8,469 nt of DNA from Candidatus Aegiribacteria sp. (GTDB lineage Bacteria > Fermentibacterota > Fermentibacteria > Fermentibacterales > Fermentibacteraceae), in assembly GCA_030634715.1 (NCBI GenBank), contig DAOWAG010000036.1:1-8469 (forward strand), read 5' to 3'. A program made the position numbers and the translations under genes. This document shows positions 1-6,709 of this stretch, piece by piece. The number at the start of each line of letters is the position of its first letter. Within the stretch, counting starts at the first letter, position 1. The notes beneath the pieces are model-generated. The model did no database searches, was not told the origin of the DNA, and was given only the letters and a program-made list of their open reading frames with translations.

Positions 1-2
1 AT

Positions 3-92
3 AATATGAAAACCGCACTGGAGAAGATTATGCCTGTGAATCCAGCGACAGTTATAGCAAGAGAAATTCTCGCACTGTCTGAGGCGAGTTGA
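3..92 (+). CDS. murG: C-terminal end of probable MurG, partial
   Basis: An open frame enters from the left edge and stops with TGA at 90-92, giving about 29 residues that end in a helix-like stretch (NPATVIAREILALSEAS). MurG, the lipid I to lipid II GlcNAc transferase at the inner face of the membrane, typically ends in a helix of this kind. The main support is context: murG commonly lies directly upstream of murC, and only 4 bp separate this stop from the murC start. The catalytic domains lie outside the window, so the call rests on position and a weak tail match. Another dcw gene product, such as FtsW, is possible but would more often end in a basic tail. Confidence 0.55.
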   Translation, partial: NMKTALEKIMPVNPATVIAREILALSEAS

Positions 93-96
93 TTCG

Positions 97-1419
97 ATGC
101 TTAACCATATACATTTGATTGGTATTTGCGGCAGCGGGATGAGTGCTCTGGCGCTCTGGTACAGAAGCAGGGGGTATATCGTTACTGGATGCGACAGGGA
201 GCCCGATGAGACCCGTTCCGAACTCGCAGCAAAGGGGATACAGGTATTTGAGGGACACAGTCCTGATCATATTAAAGATGCGGAAGAGGTTGTATTCAGC
301 GCTGCCATTCCGCCTGATCATCCTGAGATAGTCCAATCACTGGAGAATGGTCTAAAAGTTCTCAGGCGGAGTGAAGCACTCGCTGATCTTGCAAACGATG
401 CAACTCTGCTCGCTGTTGCTGGTGCTCATGGAAAAACAACTACCACCGCCATGACCGGGTGGATATTACAGGAGACAGACAATAATCCAACTGTAATGCT
501 TGGAGGAAGGATTTCGGAATGGAATGGCAATTTCCGCTCCGGTTCTGATCTGACAGTAGTTGAAGCGGATGAATATGACAGAGCATTCCTTCGCCTTCGT
601 CCCATTTCTGCTGCAGTTACATCTTTTGCCATTGAACATCTTGAATGCTATGGCACTCCTGAAGCTTTGTCAGTCGCATTCGGAATATTTCTTGAAATGA
701 CTCGTCCGGGCGGAACAGTAATTGTCCCTTATAAGCAAAGAAATCTTGCCCTGTGGGCAGAAAGGATTGGGCGCCGGAGAATCACAACAGGAGTTTCGGG
801 TGATGTTTTCTGCAAACGTATCAGGACCGGTTCGTGGGAACAGGAATATCAGGTTGGTGATATCACCGGAATACTCCCACTTCCAGGTGAGTATAATCTG
901 CGCAATGCGGAAACAGCTATTGCTCTTGCTTCCACCGTTGGAGTGGACTTTGCTGACTCTGTCAGGGCTCTCAGTAATTTCCCCGGCGTATCCCGGCGGA
1001 TGGAGAATATTGGAGAATTCGGATCAGCGATTGTACTTTCTGATTATGCACATCATCATGATGAGATAAGCGCAGCTCTTCAGGGAGTATCTCAGATTTC
1101 AAATGGAAAAATCTGTGTTGTGTTTCAACCTCATCTCTATTCAAGAACTGCTGCGCATGCCGAGGAGATGGGGCATGCTCTCTCATCGGCTGACTGGAAT
1201 CTGATACTCCCTATTTATCCAGCGAGAGAACAGCCGATTGAGGGTGTAGACAGTTCTCTCATAGTTGACGCCGTCAGAAGAGCTGGCGGAGTCTGTAATG
1301 AGTGCCTTCAGGAAGAATTGAGTACAACACTTTCAGGCATGCACGCTGATGTGATTGTTTTCATGGGTGCTGGAAGTGTGGATCAATACGCGAGAAGAAT
1401 TGTCAGAGGTGGGAAATGA
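97..1419 (+). CDS. murC: UDP-N-acetylmuramate--L-alanine ligase
   Basis: This 440-residue cytoplasmic ligase adds L-alanine to UDP-MurNAc using ATP, the first step of peptidoglycan stem-peptide synthesis. The Mur ligase layout is clear. A Rossmann-type UDP-binding start is seen at 5-19 (GICGSGMSALA at 9-19). The ATP P-loop is AHGKTTTT at 110-117. The acidic metal-site motif is VEADEYD at 155-161, followed by EHLECYG at 180-186. The C-terminal domain carries GVSRRME at 297-303, DYAHHHDEI at 316-324 and FQPHLYSRT at 343-351. The FQPH-YSRT motif and the short H-I-H-L-I-G start favour MurC over the recycling ligase Mpl, although EADEYD-AF also occurs in Mpl. Two family positions look altered: the usual HHPTE reads HHHDE, and the usual G-HN of the central domain reads GEYN (264-267). 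The ATG at 97 follows the upstream stop by 4 bp with only a weak, distant GAGG. The stop overlaps the ftsQ start (ATGA). Confidence 0.93.
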   Translation: MLNHIHLIGICGSGMSALALWYRSRGYIVTGCDREPDETRSELAAKGIQVFEGHSPDHIKDAEEVVFSAAIPPDHPEIVQSLENGLKVLRRSEALADLANDATLLAVAGAHGKTTTTAMTGWILQETDNNPTVMLGGRISEWNGNFRSGSDLTVVEADEYDRAFLRLRPISAAVTSFAIEHLECYGTPEALSVAFGIFLEMTRPGGTVIVPYKQRNLALWAERIGRRRITTGVSGDVFCKRIRTGSWEQEYQVGDITGILPLPGEYNLRNAETAIALASTVGVDFADSVRALSNFPGVSRRMENIGEFGSAIVLSDYAHHHDEISAALQGVSQISNGKICVVFQPHLYSRTAAHAEEMGHALSSADWNLILPIYPAREQPIEGVDSSLIVDAVRRAGGVCNECLQEELSTTLSGMHADVIVFMGAGSVDQYARRIVRGGK

Positions 1420-2132
1420 TCATCCCTCGAAGAAGAATCATATGGATACTACTCTTATCCGGTTTTGTCGCGTTCGCGCTTGCGATGGCTTATAGATGGT
1501 TTGAAAGAGGAGGAGTATTTGACCTTGATGTAGTTCGAATACGAGGAATACGACAGGCTGATTCAGCTGCAGTGAGCTCTGCTGTTGAACCTCTGTTCGG
1601 CACATCTATATGGCAGATCAATCTTAAAGAGGTTCGGGATCGTCTGGAGGATATTCCTGGAATTGATGCTGCGGCGGTCAGTCGTGAACTGTTCACAGGG
1701 ATTATTCTGCGGATAGAACTGGCTGAACCTGTATTTGCTGTCAGCGATTCCAGTGGTTCGATAGCGATCTCACTATCTGGAGAACGTCTTCCAACTAATT
1801 TCCTGACGGATACGATTCCTGTTGTTGATGCTCTAGAGATTATGAACATTTCAGTTTGCGCCAGTCTTGCGGAATGGTTCGAGACCGTAGAATTTGAACA
1901 TGACAATCTTGTATTCCGGTATTCTGACAAGGGTTTATCGGTATTCATGAGCGAATACTGTGAGATTCTCCTTGGAATTGATAATCTCGCCGGGAGATGG
2001 AGGGACTATTGTCTTCTTGAAGCATCTATATCTGATCTTGGTTACTGGGAGCAGGTTGATATGAGATATTTTGATCAAGCCATTCTAAGGAGAAATACAC
2101 AGGGAAGTGCAGATTCCGGAGAAGAATCATGA
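1416..2132 (+). CDS. ftsQ: Cell division protein FtsQ/DivIB
   Basis: This 238-residue bitopic membrane protein matches FtsQ/DivIB, which links FtsA/FtsZ-side early division proteins to the periplasmic FtsB-FtsL and septal wall synthesis machinery. The sequence shows a short basic cytoplasmic N-terminus (PRRR), one hydrophobic membrane segment at about residues 8-27, and then an extracytoplasmic POTRA-like domain at about 34-105 beginning FDLDVVRIRG and containing the typical 'LEDIPGIDAAAVSRE' pattern. The remaining ~130 residues correspond to the FtsQ beta domain and are poorly conserved, as usual. The protein is somewhat shorter than the E. coli one (276). Start and stop overlap the neighbours by ATGA on both sides, which suggests translational coupling with murC and ftsA. 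A purine-rich GAGGTGGG lies just upstream of the ATG. Identity rests on position plus the TM-POTRA architecture. Confidence 0.88.
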   Translation: MIIPRRRIIWILLLSGFVAFALAMAYRWFERGGVFDLDVVRIRGIRQADSAAVSSAVEPLFGTSIWQINLKEVRDRLEDIPGIDAAAVSRELFTGIILRIELAEPVFAVSDSSGSIAISLSGERLPTNFLTDTIPVVDALEIMNISVCASLAEWFETVEFEHDNLVFRYSDKGLSVFMSEYCEILLGIDNLAGRWRDYCLLEASISDLGYWEQVDMRYFDQAILRRNTQGSADSGEES

Positions 2133-3373
2133 ATCAAAATATCCTTGCGGGATTGGATATAGGAAGCGAAAAAGTAACTTGCATAGTTGCTGAAGTCGAT
2201 GATCAGGGAATTCTTCACATCACCGGTGCAGGTCAGGCGCAGACAGGAGGTAGTGTCCGCTCAGGGTTAATTGTGGATCTTCAGGGTGCAGCTGATGCAG
2301 CTTCAATTGCCATGGAGGAAGCCGAGTCGCTTTCCGGATGGGAGATATCAGACACTGCTGTGTCGATCAGCGGTACTCATGTCAGAGGGCTGCACGGCAG
2401 GGGAACAGTGAATGTCGAAAGAGAAGGAGATCTCAGCTCAGGTGAAATAACCTGGACGGATATTGAAGATGCTCTGGAGACTGCACATCTGATTAAGCTT
2501 CCTCGCGAATCGATTGTACTCCGAACTGTGAAGTGCGGATATTCAATTGATGGATTTGAAAGATTGTCAAAACCACCCGTTGGTCTTCGCGCAGACAGGC
2601 TTACAGCTGATATATACATGGTCACCGCAGACAGATCAGCAATTCAGAATATTGAGCAGGTTATACACAACACAGGTCGTAAAATCACCGGTATCTTTCC
2701 CGCTGCATCAGCAGGAGCTAGAGCAGTGCTAACCAGAGATGAGATGGAGATCGGCGTGGCTTTTGCTGATATCGGAGCCAGCACTACGGATATTGCTGTA
2801 TTCTATTCCGGCACACTTGCTCATCTTACGGTTATTCCCGTAGGTGGCGAAGCGATAACCAGGGATCTTCAGCAACTACGCATTCCGCATTCGGAGGCTG
2901 AAAGATTGAAGAAGGATTATTCAAATGTTTCCGGCAAAGAAATACATGGTGAGAGAAGCATTACAGCCAGTACTTTCGGCGGGAGAAACTCCATATCCAT
3001 ATCATCCGAGATGATCTCGGGAATAGCCTCCAGAAGGATAAGCGAATTGATGGAAGAGATTATGAATGAAATCAACAGGGCTGGAATACAGCAAACTGAT
3101 ATCCCTGCTGGAATTGTACTGACAGGTGGCACATCACACCTTATGGGGATAACCAGAGCAGCTTCGAGAATTACCGGGCTTCCTGCGGAGATTGGAACAT
3201 CTATAGGTCTGAATATGGCCTCACCTCTTGCAGAGACACCCGAATTCGCAGCCGCGGTCGGGTTGGTTCTTCTGTCTCGAGAAGAGAAGAGTGAATATGG
3301 GGATAGGCAATGGTCTAATCCTCTTGAAAATGCAATTATTCGCATAAAAGGATTATTCAATAGATTGAGATAA
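2129..3373 (+). CDS. ftsA: Cell division protein FtsA
   Basis: This 414-residue actin-like ATPase tethers FtsZ filaments to the inner membrane and recruits later divisome proteins. Actin-fold motifs are visible: phosphate-1 loop LDIGSEK at 9-15, phosphate-2 loop DIGASTTD at 214-221, and the adenosine-binding LTGGTSHL at 331-338. The SHS2/1C domain lies at about 85-165, with SGTHVRG at 81-87. The C-terminus has an amphipathic basic helix at about 398-414 (NPLENAIIRIKGLFNRLR), the expected membrane-targeting sequence. Length is normal for FtsA. The ATG at 2129 overlaps the ftsQ stop and is preceded by GGAGAAG. A strong Shine-Dalgarno and 16-19 bp separate it from ftsZ, so ftsZ can be translated independently and at a higher level. 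Confidence 0.95.
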   Translation: MNQNILAGLDIGSEKVTCIVAEVDDQGILHITGAGQAQTGGSVRSGLIVDLQGAADAASIAMEEAESLSGWEISDTAVSISGTHVRGLHGRGTVNVEREGDLSSGEITWTDIEDALETAHLIKLPRESIVLRTVKCGYSIDGFERLSKPPVGLRADRLTADIYMVTADRSAIQNIEQVIHNTGRKITGIFPAASAGARAVLTRDEMEIGVAFADIGASTTDIAVFYSGTLAHLTVIPVGGEAITRDLQQLRIPHSEAERLKKDYSNVSGKEIHGERSITASTFGGRNSISISSEMISGIASRRISELMEEIMNEINRAGIQQTDIPAGIVLTGGTSHLMGITRAASRITGLPAEIGTSIGLNMASPLAETPEFAAAVGLVLLSREEKSEYGDRQWSNPLENAIIRIKGLFNRLR

Positions 3374-3381
3374 TAAACATT

Positions 3382-3388
3382 AAGGAGG
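3382..3388 (+). promoter_or_regulatory. Strong ribosome binding site deciding the ftsZ start
   Basis: The sequence AAGGAGG lies in the short ftsA-ftsZ gap. Two ATG codons follow in tandem at 3390 and 3393. The first is only 1 nt from the site and the second 4 nt, so the second is the more plausible initiator, although even that spacing is tight. Confidence 0.7.
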
Positions 3389-3392
3389 AATG

Positions 3393-4547
3393 ATGATACC
3401 TCAGGAACAAGGACCTCGACTTCAGATCGTTGATGTGACCGAGGAATATCGCGGGAAGCCCAAAATAACAGTTGCAGGAATTGGAGGGTGTGGCTGTAAT
3501 GCAATTGATCGTATGCTGGGTAGTAACATAGTCGGCGTAGAGTATATAGCCATGAACACTGATCTACAGGCTCTTAACACCTGCAAGGCTGATCTGACTG
3601 TTCAGCTGGGGCTCAAGCTAACCGGTGGTCTTGGTGCTGGAGGAAACTGTGAAACTGGAGAGAGTTCTGCTGAAGAGAGCAGAAATGAGATAGAAGAAAA
3701 CCTTCAGGACAGCAGCATGGTATTCATTACAGCCGGAATGGGCGGGGGAACAGGTACAGGAGCTGCTCCAGTCGTAGCTCGAATTGCCAGAGAACTCGGT
3801 GCAATAACTGTTGCTGTGATCACAAGACCATTCGAGATTGAGGGTTCAGTTAAAAAGCTAAGAGCTGAACAGGGAATATCCGCTCTCAAGAAAGAAGTAG
3901 ATACTCTCATTGTGATTCCAAATGATAGTCTGCTCCGTGAAGCGGGTGAAGATGAGACACTGATCGATGCACTCGAAAGAGGTAATAAAACCCTGAAAGA
4001 TGCTGTTGAGGGAATTGCCAACATCATCCTGTCACCCGGGTTGATGAATCTTGACTTCCAGGATATCAAGAAAGTAATTACAACTGGTGGTGGAGCTATG
4101 ATGGGCACAGGATGCTGCAACGGAGAGCATAGAGCATCTGAAGCCGCTAGAAGAGCAATTTCAGATCCATTGCTTGAGAATGTTTCAATTGAGGGAGCGA
4201 AGTCACTTCTCGTGAGTGTACAGGCATCTTCAAGCATGAAATTTACGGAATTCCATGAAGCAGTGGAGATAGTAACAAAAGCCGTAGGACCCCAGGCGGA
4301 TGTATCCCTTGGAACCAGTACAATCGAAGAGATGGAGGACAGGCTCAAGGTTACAGTTATTGCAACAGGGTTCGGGGAAGTGGAAGATAATGAGATAGAA
4401 GAGATGGATCTCAGATTACCTGAAAGACTTCAAGTAAATGCAGCGTCAGCATCCAGTGAACATAGCTCAATTCCGTTTACTCTTGGAGCAGTCAGAACGA
4501 GCCATAAGGAGGACAGAAAGAAACATCCACCATTTCTAAGACGCTAG
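3393..4547 (+). CDS. ftsZ: Cell division GTPase FtsZ
   Basis: This tubulin-like GTPase polymerises into the Z ring that places and organises the septum. It is 384 residues from the second of two tandem Met codons; the first, at 3390, sits too close to the Shine-Dalgarno. Visible motifs are the T1 loop GIGGCGCNA (29-37), the tubulin signature GGGTGTG (117-123), the catalytic T7 loop NLDFQD (219-224), and a C-terminal peptide HPPFLRR (378-384), which is the conserved tail that binds FtsA. The linker before that tail is short. The odd point is cysteine at usually glycine or other positions in nucleotide-contacting loops: Cys33 and Cys35 in T1, Cys86 where many FtsZ read NPE-G, and Cys241-Cys242 after MMGTG. 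Catalytic and signature residues are intact, so it should be functional. It is the last gene of the dcw run; no convincing terminator follows. Confidence 0.96.
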   Translation: MIPQEQGPRLQIVDVTEEYRGKPKITVAGIGGCGCNAIDRMLGSNIVGVEYIAMNTDLQALNTCKADLTVQLGLKLTGGLGAGGNCETGESSAEESRNEIEENLQDSSMVFITAGMGGGTGTGAAPVVARIARELGAITVAVITRPFEIEGSVKKLRAEQGISALKKEVDTLIVIPNDSLLREAGEDETLIDALERGNKTLKDAVEGIANIILSPGLMNLDFQDIKKVITTGGGAMMGTGCCNGEHRASEAARRAISDPLLENVSIEGAKSLLVSVQASSSMKFTEFHEAVEIVTKAVGPQADVSLGTSTIEEMEDRLKVTVIATGFGEVEDNEIEEMDLRLPERLQVNAASASSEHSSIPFTLGAVRTSHKEDRKKHPPFLRR

Positions 4548-4588
4548 CGTAGATGGTTTGATAAAGATAATATGCATGATAACAACCA

Positions 4589-4594
4589 TATAAC
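4589..4594 (+). promoter_or_regulatory. Possible -10 element upstream of the radical SAM gene
   Basis: TATAAC matches the -10 consensus at five of six bases in an AT-rich 115-bp gap. No convincing -35 box lies at the right distance. If used, the transcript would begin near 4601 and include the hairpin over the ribosome binding site. Read-through from ftsZ remains the alternative. Confidence 0.25.
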
Positions 4595-4628
4595 CTATTT
4601 ATCTAACACTATGTTATTAGTTTCCCTA

Positions 4629-4659
4629 TATTACCCTCATCCATGAATGGAGGGTAATA
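4629..4659 (+). promoter_or_regulatory. Hairpin sequestering the Shine-Dalgarno of the radical SAM gene
   Basis: TATTACCCTC (4629-4638) is a perfect complement of GAGGGTAATA (4650-4659), with an 11-nt loop. The 3' strand contains nearly all of the Shine-Dalgarno GGAGGG (4649-4654), which sits 8 nt before the ATG at 4663. In RNA this would hide the ribosome binding site unless opened. No U-tract follows, so it is not a typical terminator. A regulatory role is inferred. Confidence 0.5.
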
Positions 4660-4662
4660 CAT

Positions 4663-6318
4663 ATGAGCCGAAAACCTGCAGCCGAGCACTACGAAGAGAA
4701 TCGACGCAGGATACTTAAGAAAGAAACATGTCGTCAGTCTATATCAGAGCATGGAATATTTGAAATAATATTGGCTTCTCCGAGGGAATACAGTTATGCA
4801 ATGTCCTCTCTTGGTTTTCAGAGTGTGTATCAGCAACTGGTTTCCTGGCCGGAAACCTGTTGTGAGAGAACATATTTTCCATCCCTTGATGAATACCACT
4901 GGAGAAGCAGATATAATCACCCTGCGATAACACTCGAGACCGGAAAATCAATAAAGGAATGCGATCTGCTGGTTTTCACTACTTCAGAAGAAGATGACTA
5001 TATCAAAATATTGCAGATGATGAGTCTCGCTGACATCGAACTAAGAGCCGAGAACAGAACAGATAAATGGCCGCTTGTAATAGCAAGCGGGATTTCCGTC
5101 ACTGCAAATCCGATGCCACTTTCACTATTCATGGATGCTTTCGTCATTGGGGAGACCGAACCTTCCCTGGGTCCGGTCCTGGATACAATAAAGAGTCTTG
5201 GCGCACAGGGAGCCTCAAAGAAAAAACTGCTTAGAAGGCTTGCAACATTGCCTGGAATGTATATTCCATCAGTTCATGAAATTCCCGGCAAGGTAAATTC
5301 GATCATGCGTCAGTGGGCTGGATCTGAAGGAATGGGCTCAATATCCTGTATAACATCATCTGAAACCGCGCGCGGTGAGACAATTATGTTGGAGATATCG
5401 CGCGGATGTCCATATAATTGTAAATTCTGTCAGTTAGGCTATGTCAGTCTTCCATACAGGGAATGCAAGCTGGAAGATATAGAGGAATCAATCAGAAACC
5501 TTCCGGATATCAACAGGTTAACCATTCTTGGAAGTTCACTCACGTCTCATCCTGATCTGCAGAAGATGATAAAGACGGGGGAGAAGAAATATTCAAATGT
5601 GCTGCTTGATTCTAATGGAACAGAGGAACTGAGTCGGAGTTTCTCTGAAAACGCATTCATCCTGTCACCAGAGGCAGGTACAGATACTCTGAGAAAAGTT
5701 ATTGGAAAGAAACTCAGCAACGAGATGATGTTCGAGTCTGTTGAGAAGCATTCTGATAAAAAGGTGAAACGCATCATTATCTATTTCATGATAGGGCTTC
5801 CATTTGAGATAGATAGTGACAGAAAGGGTATTCTGGATTTCGTATCAGAAGTCAGGAAAAGAACGTCTCTGCCGATACATGTCAGTGTAAAACCATTTAT
5901 TCCGAAACCATGGACTGCATTCCAATGGTCTGCAATGGCAAATCCCTCGGATCTGAGGGACTGGATCAAAGAACTGGAAATCGGGTTTAAACGTCTTAAG
6001 AAGGTTTCTTTTAAATCTGAAGAACCCAGAGAGACTCATGTAAGGGCATTGCTCGCAAGAGGAGATCACAGAACCAGTTATGCACTGGAAGAGAGACTTT
6101 CTGGAGTAGGCTGGAACACCGCATTCAAGCGAGCAGATATCAGTATCAGATGGGTACTTGAAGAGCTGGATACTGAGATTCCATTCGAGTGGGATTTCCT
6201 TAACATGGGATTTGGTCATACCAGGCTGGCCAGGGAATATCATTCATCATTCACAGCTCATCAGAATCGAATAAAAGCGTTTGAGAAGGATGCTGAAGAT
6301 GCTGAGACTGAGAGTTAA
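4663..6318 (+). CDS. Radical SAM protein with B12-binding-like N-terminal domain (TIGR03960-like)
   Basis: This 551-residue protein carries the radical SAM cluster motif C-x3-C-x2-C at Cys249, Cys253 and Cys256 (RGCPYNCKFC), which binds the [4Fe-4S] cluster that cleaves S-adenosylmethionine. The N-terminal ~30-200 residues follow the pattern of the B12-binding-like domain found in TIGR03960-type radical SAM proteins: 'SLGFQSVYQQL', then 'ERTYFPSLDEY', 'LVIASGISVTANPMPLSLFMDAFVIGE'. No D-x-H-x-x-G cobalamin ligand motif is visible. The C-terminal part (PFEWDFLNMGFGHTRLAREY, about 503-522) matches the family end, but the usual following cysteine-containing segment is missing and the protein ends in an acidic tail. 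Reaction and substrate are unknown to me. It has its own upstream region with a hairpin over the ribosome binding site, and a strong hairpin lies just after its stop, so it is probably a separate transcription unit or a regulated distal gene. Confidence 0.8.
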   Translation: MSRKPAAEHYEENRRRILKKETCRQSISEHGIFEIILASPREYSYAMSSLGFQSVYQQLVSWPETCCERTYFPSLDEYHWRSRYNHPAITLETGKSIKECDLLVFTTSEEDDYIKILQMMSLADIELRAENRTDKWPLVIASGISVTANPMPLSLFMDAFVIGETEPSLGPVLDTIKSLGAQGASKKKLLRRLATLPGMYIPSVHEIPGKVNSIMRQWAGSEGMGSISCITSSETARGETIMLEISRGCPYNCKFCQLGYVSLPYRECKLEDIEESIRNLPDINRLTILGSSLTSHPDLQKMIKTGEKKYSNVLLDSNGTEELSRSFSENAFILSPEAGTDTLRKVIGKKLSNEMMFESVEKHSDKKVKRIIIYFMIGLPFEIDSDRKGILDFVSEVRKRTSLPIHVSVKPFIPKPWTAFQWSAMANPSDLRDWIKELEIGFKRLKKVSFKSEEPRETHVRALLARGDHRTSYALEERLSGVGWNTAFKRADISIRWVLEELDTEIPFEWDFLNMGFGHTRLAREYHSSFTAHQNRIKAFEKDAEDAETES

Positions 6319-6337
6319 TAATTCTGATCAATGAAGA

Positions 6338-6363
6338 AAGCGGGAATCGCGTGATTCCCGCTT
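6338..6363 (-). terminator. Intergenic terminator hairpin, mainly for rpmB
   Basis: An 11-bp perfect stem (AAGCGGGAATC, 6338-6348; GATTCCCGCTT, 6353-6363) with a GCGT tetraloop lies between the two convergent genes. Read on the minus strand, the stem ends in TT and is followed by TCTTCATT, a moderately U-rich tail suiting rpmB, whose stop is 20 bp away. On the plus strand the tail is A-rich, so termination of the radical SAM transcript there would be weaker. Confidence 0.65.
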
Positions 6364-6383
6364 CAAAAAGATTATAGCAATAA

Positions 6384-6572
6384 TCAGACCTTTTGTACTT
6401 TACCGGACTTCAGGCAAGTCGTACATACCTTAACTTTCTTGGGTTTTCCATTCACAAGAATTCTTGCACTCTGAAGATTTGGCTTCCAAACATGCTTTGT
6501 ATGCCTGTTTGAATGACTGACACGATTACCTACTGAAGGTCCTTTGCCACAAATTTCACATTTCCAGGACAT
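6384..6572 (-). CDS. rpmB: Large ribosomal subunit protein bL28
   Basis: This 62-residue basic protein matches bL28 of the 50S subunit. The zinc-binding version is present, with paired cysteines Cys5-x2-Cys8 and Cys50-x2-Cys53. Family signatures include '[30 protein letters not shown]' (5-34, a conserved N-terminal half), an R-I-L-V-NG-KKVKVCT strand, and a lysine-rich end. Length is typical. The Shine-Dalgarno AGGAGA lies 5 nt before the ATG on the minus strand (plus-strand 6578-6583). It is transcribed divergently from ssrA, with a possible promoter in between, and convergently with the radical SAM gene. Confidence 0.97.
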   Translation of the reverse strand: MSWKCEICGKGPSVGNRVSHSNRHTKHVWKPNLQSARILVNGKPKKVKVCTTCLKSGKVQKV

Positions 6573-6611
6573 TTGTTTCTCCTAATATTAATAATTTCAA
6601 TTTGAAGCAAT

Positions 6612-6640
6612 TCAATAACCCAATTCTGTCTATTTGGCAA
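6612..6640 (-). promoter_or_regulatory. rpmB: Possible rpmB promoter
   Basis: On the minus strand TTGCCA (plus 6635-6640) is followed after 17 bp by TATTGA (plus 6612-6617). This gives a leader of roughly 35 nt before the rpmB ATG. The -35 is good and the -10 weak, so the call is tentative. Confidence 0.35.
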
Positions 6641-6662
6641 GTCCGGGAATGGACAGCCGGGG

Positions 6663-6690
6663 TTGACAGATATGATAATATAGTCATAAT
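6663..6690 (+). promoter_or_regulatory. ssrA: Sigma70-type promoter for ssrA
   Basis: A perfect TTGACA -35 box (6663-6668) is followed after 16 bp by CATAAT (6685-6690). Transcription would start near 6697, about 13 nt before the mature tmRNA 5' end at 6710, a short leader for RNase P to remove. The strong consensus fits a highly expressed stable RNA. Confidence 0.72.
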
Positions 6691-6709
6691 TTATATGAAA
6701 TCCGGAAAT

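Noticed and set aside
2917..3504. Long minus-strand open frame (195 codons) opposite ftsA/ftsZ
   Set aside because: It is antisense to well-supported FtsA and FtsZ coding sequence and its protein is serine/isoleucine-rich without a recognisable motif, typical of a shadow frame.
3704..4348. Long minus-strand open frame (214 codons) inside ftsZ
   Set aside because: It mirrors conserved FtsZ codons; the low-complexity Ser/Ala/Pro composition shows an antisense shadow.
4504..4513. AAGGAGG-like sequence inside the 3' end of ftsZ
   Set aside because: No start codon lies at a usable distance downstream; it encodes the Lys/Glu/Asp stretch of the FtsZ tail.
4529..4557. Palindrome ACGCTAGCGT flanked by ACCAT/ATGGT around the ftsZ stop, as a terminator
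   Set aside because: The outer stem is short with bulges and no U-tract follows, so termination cannot be supported.
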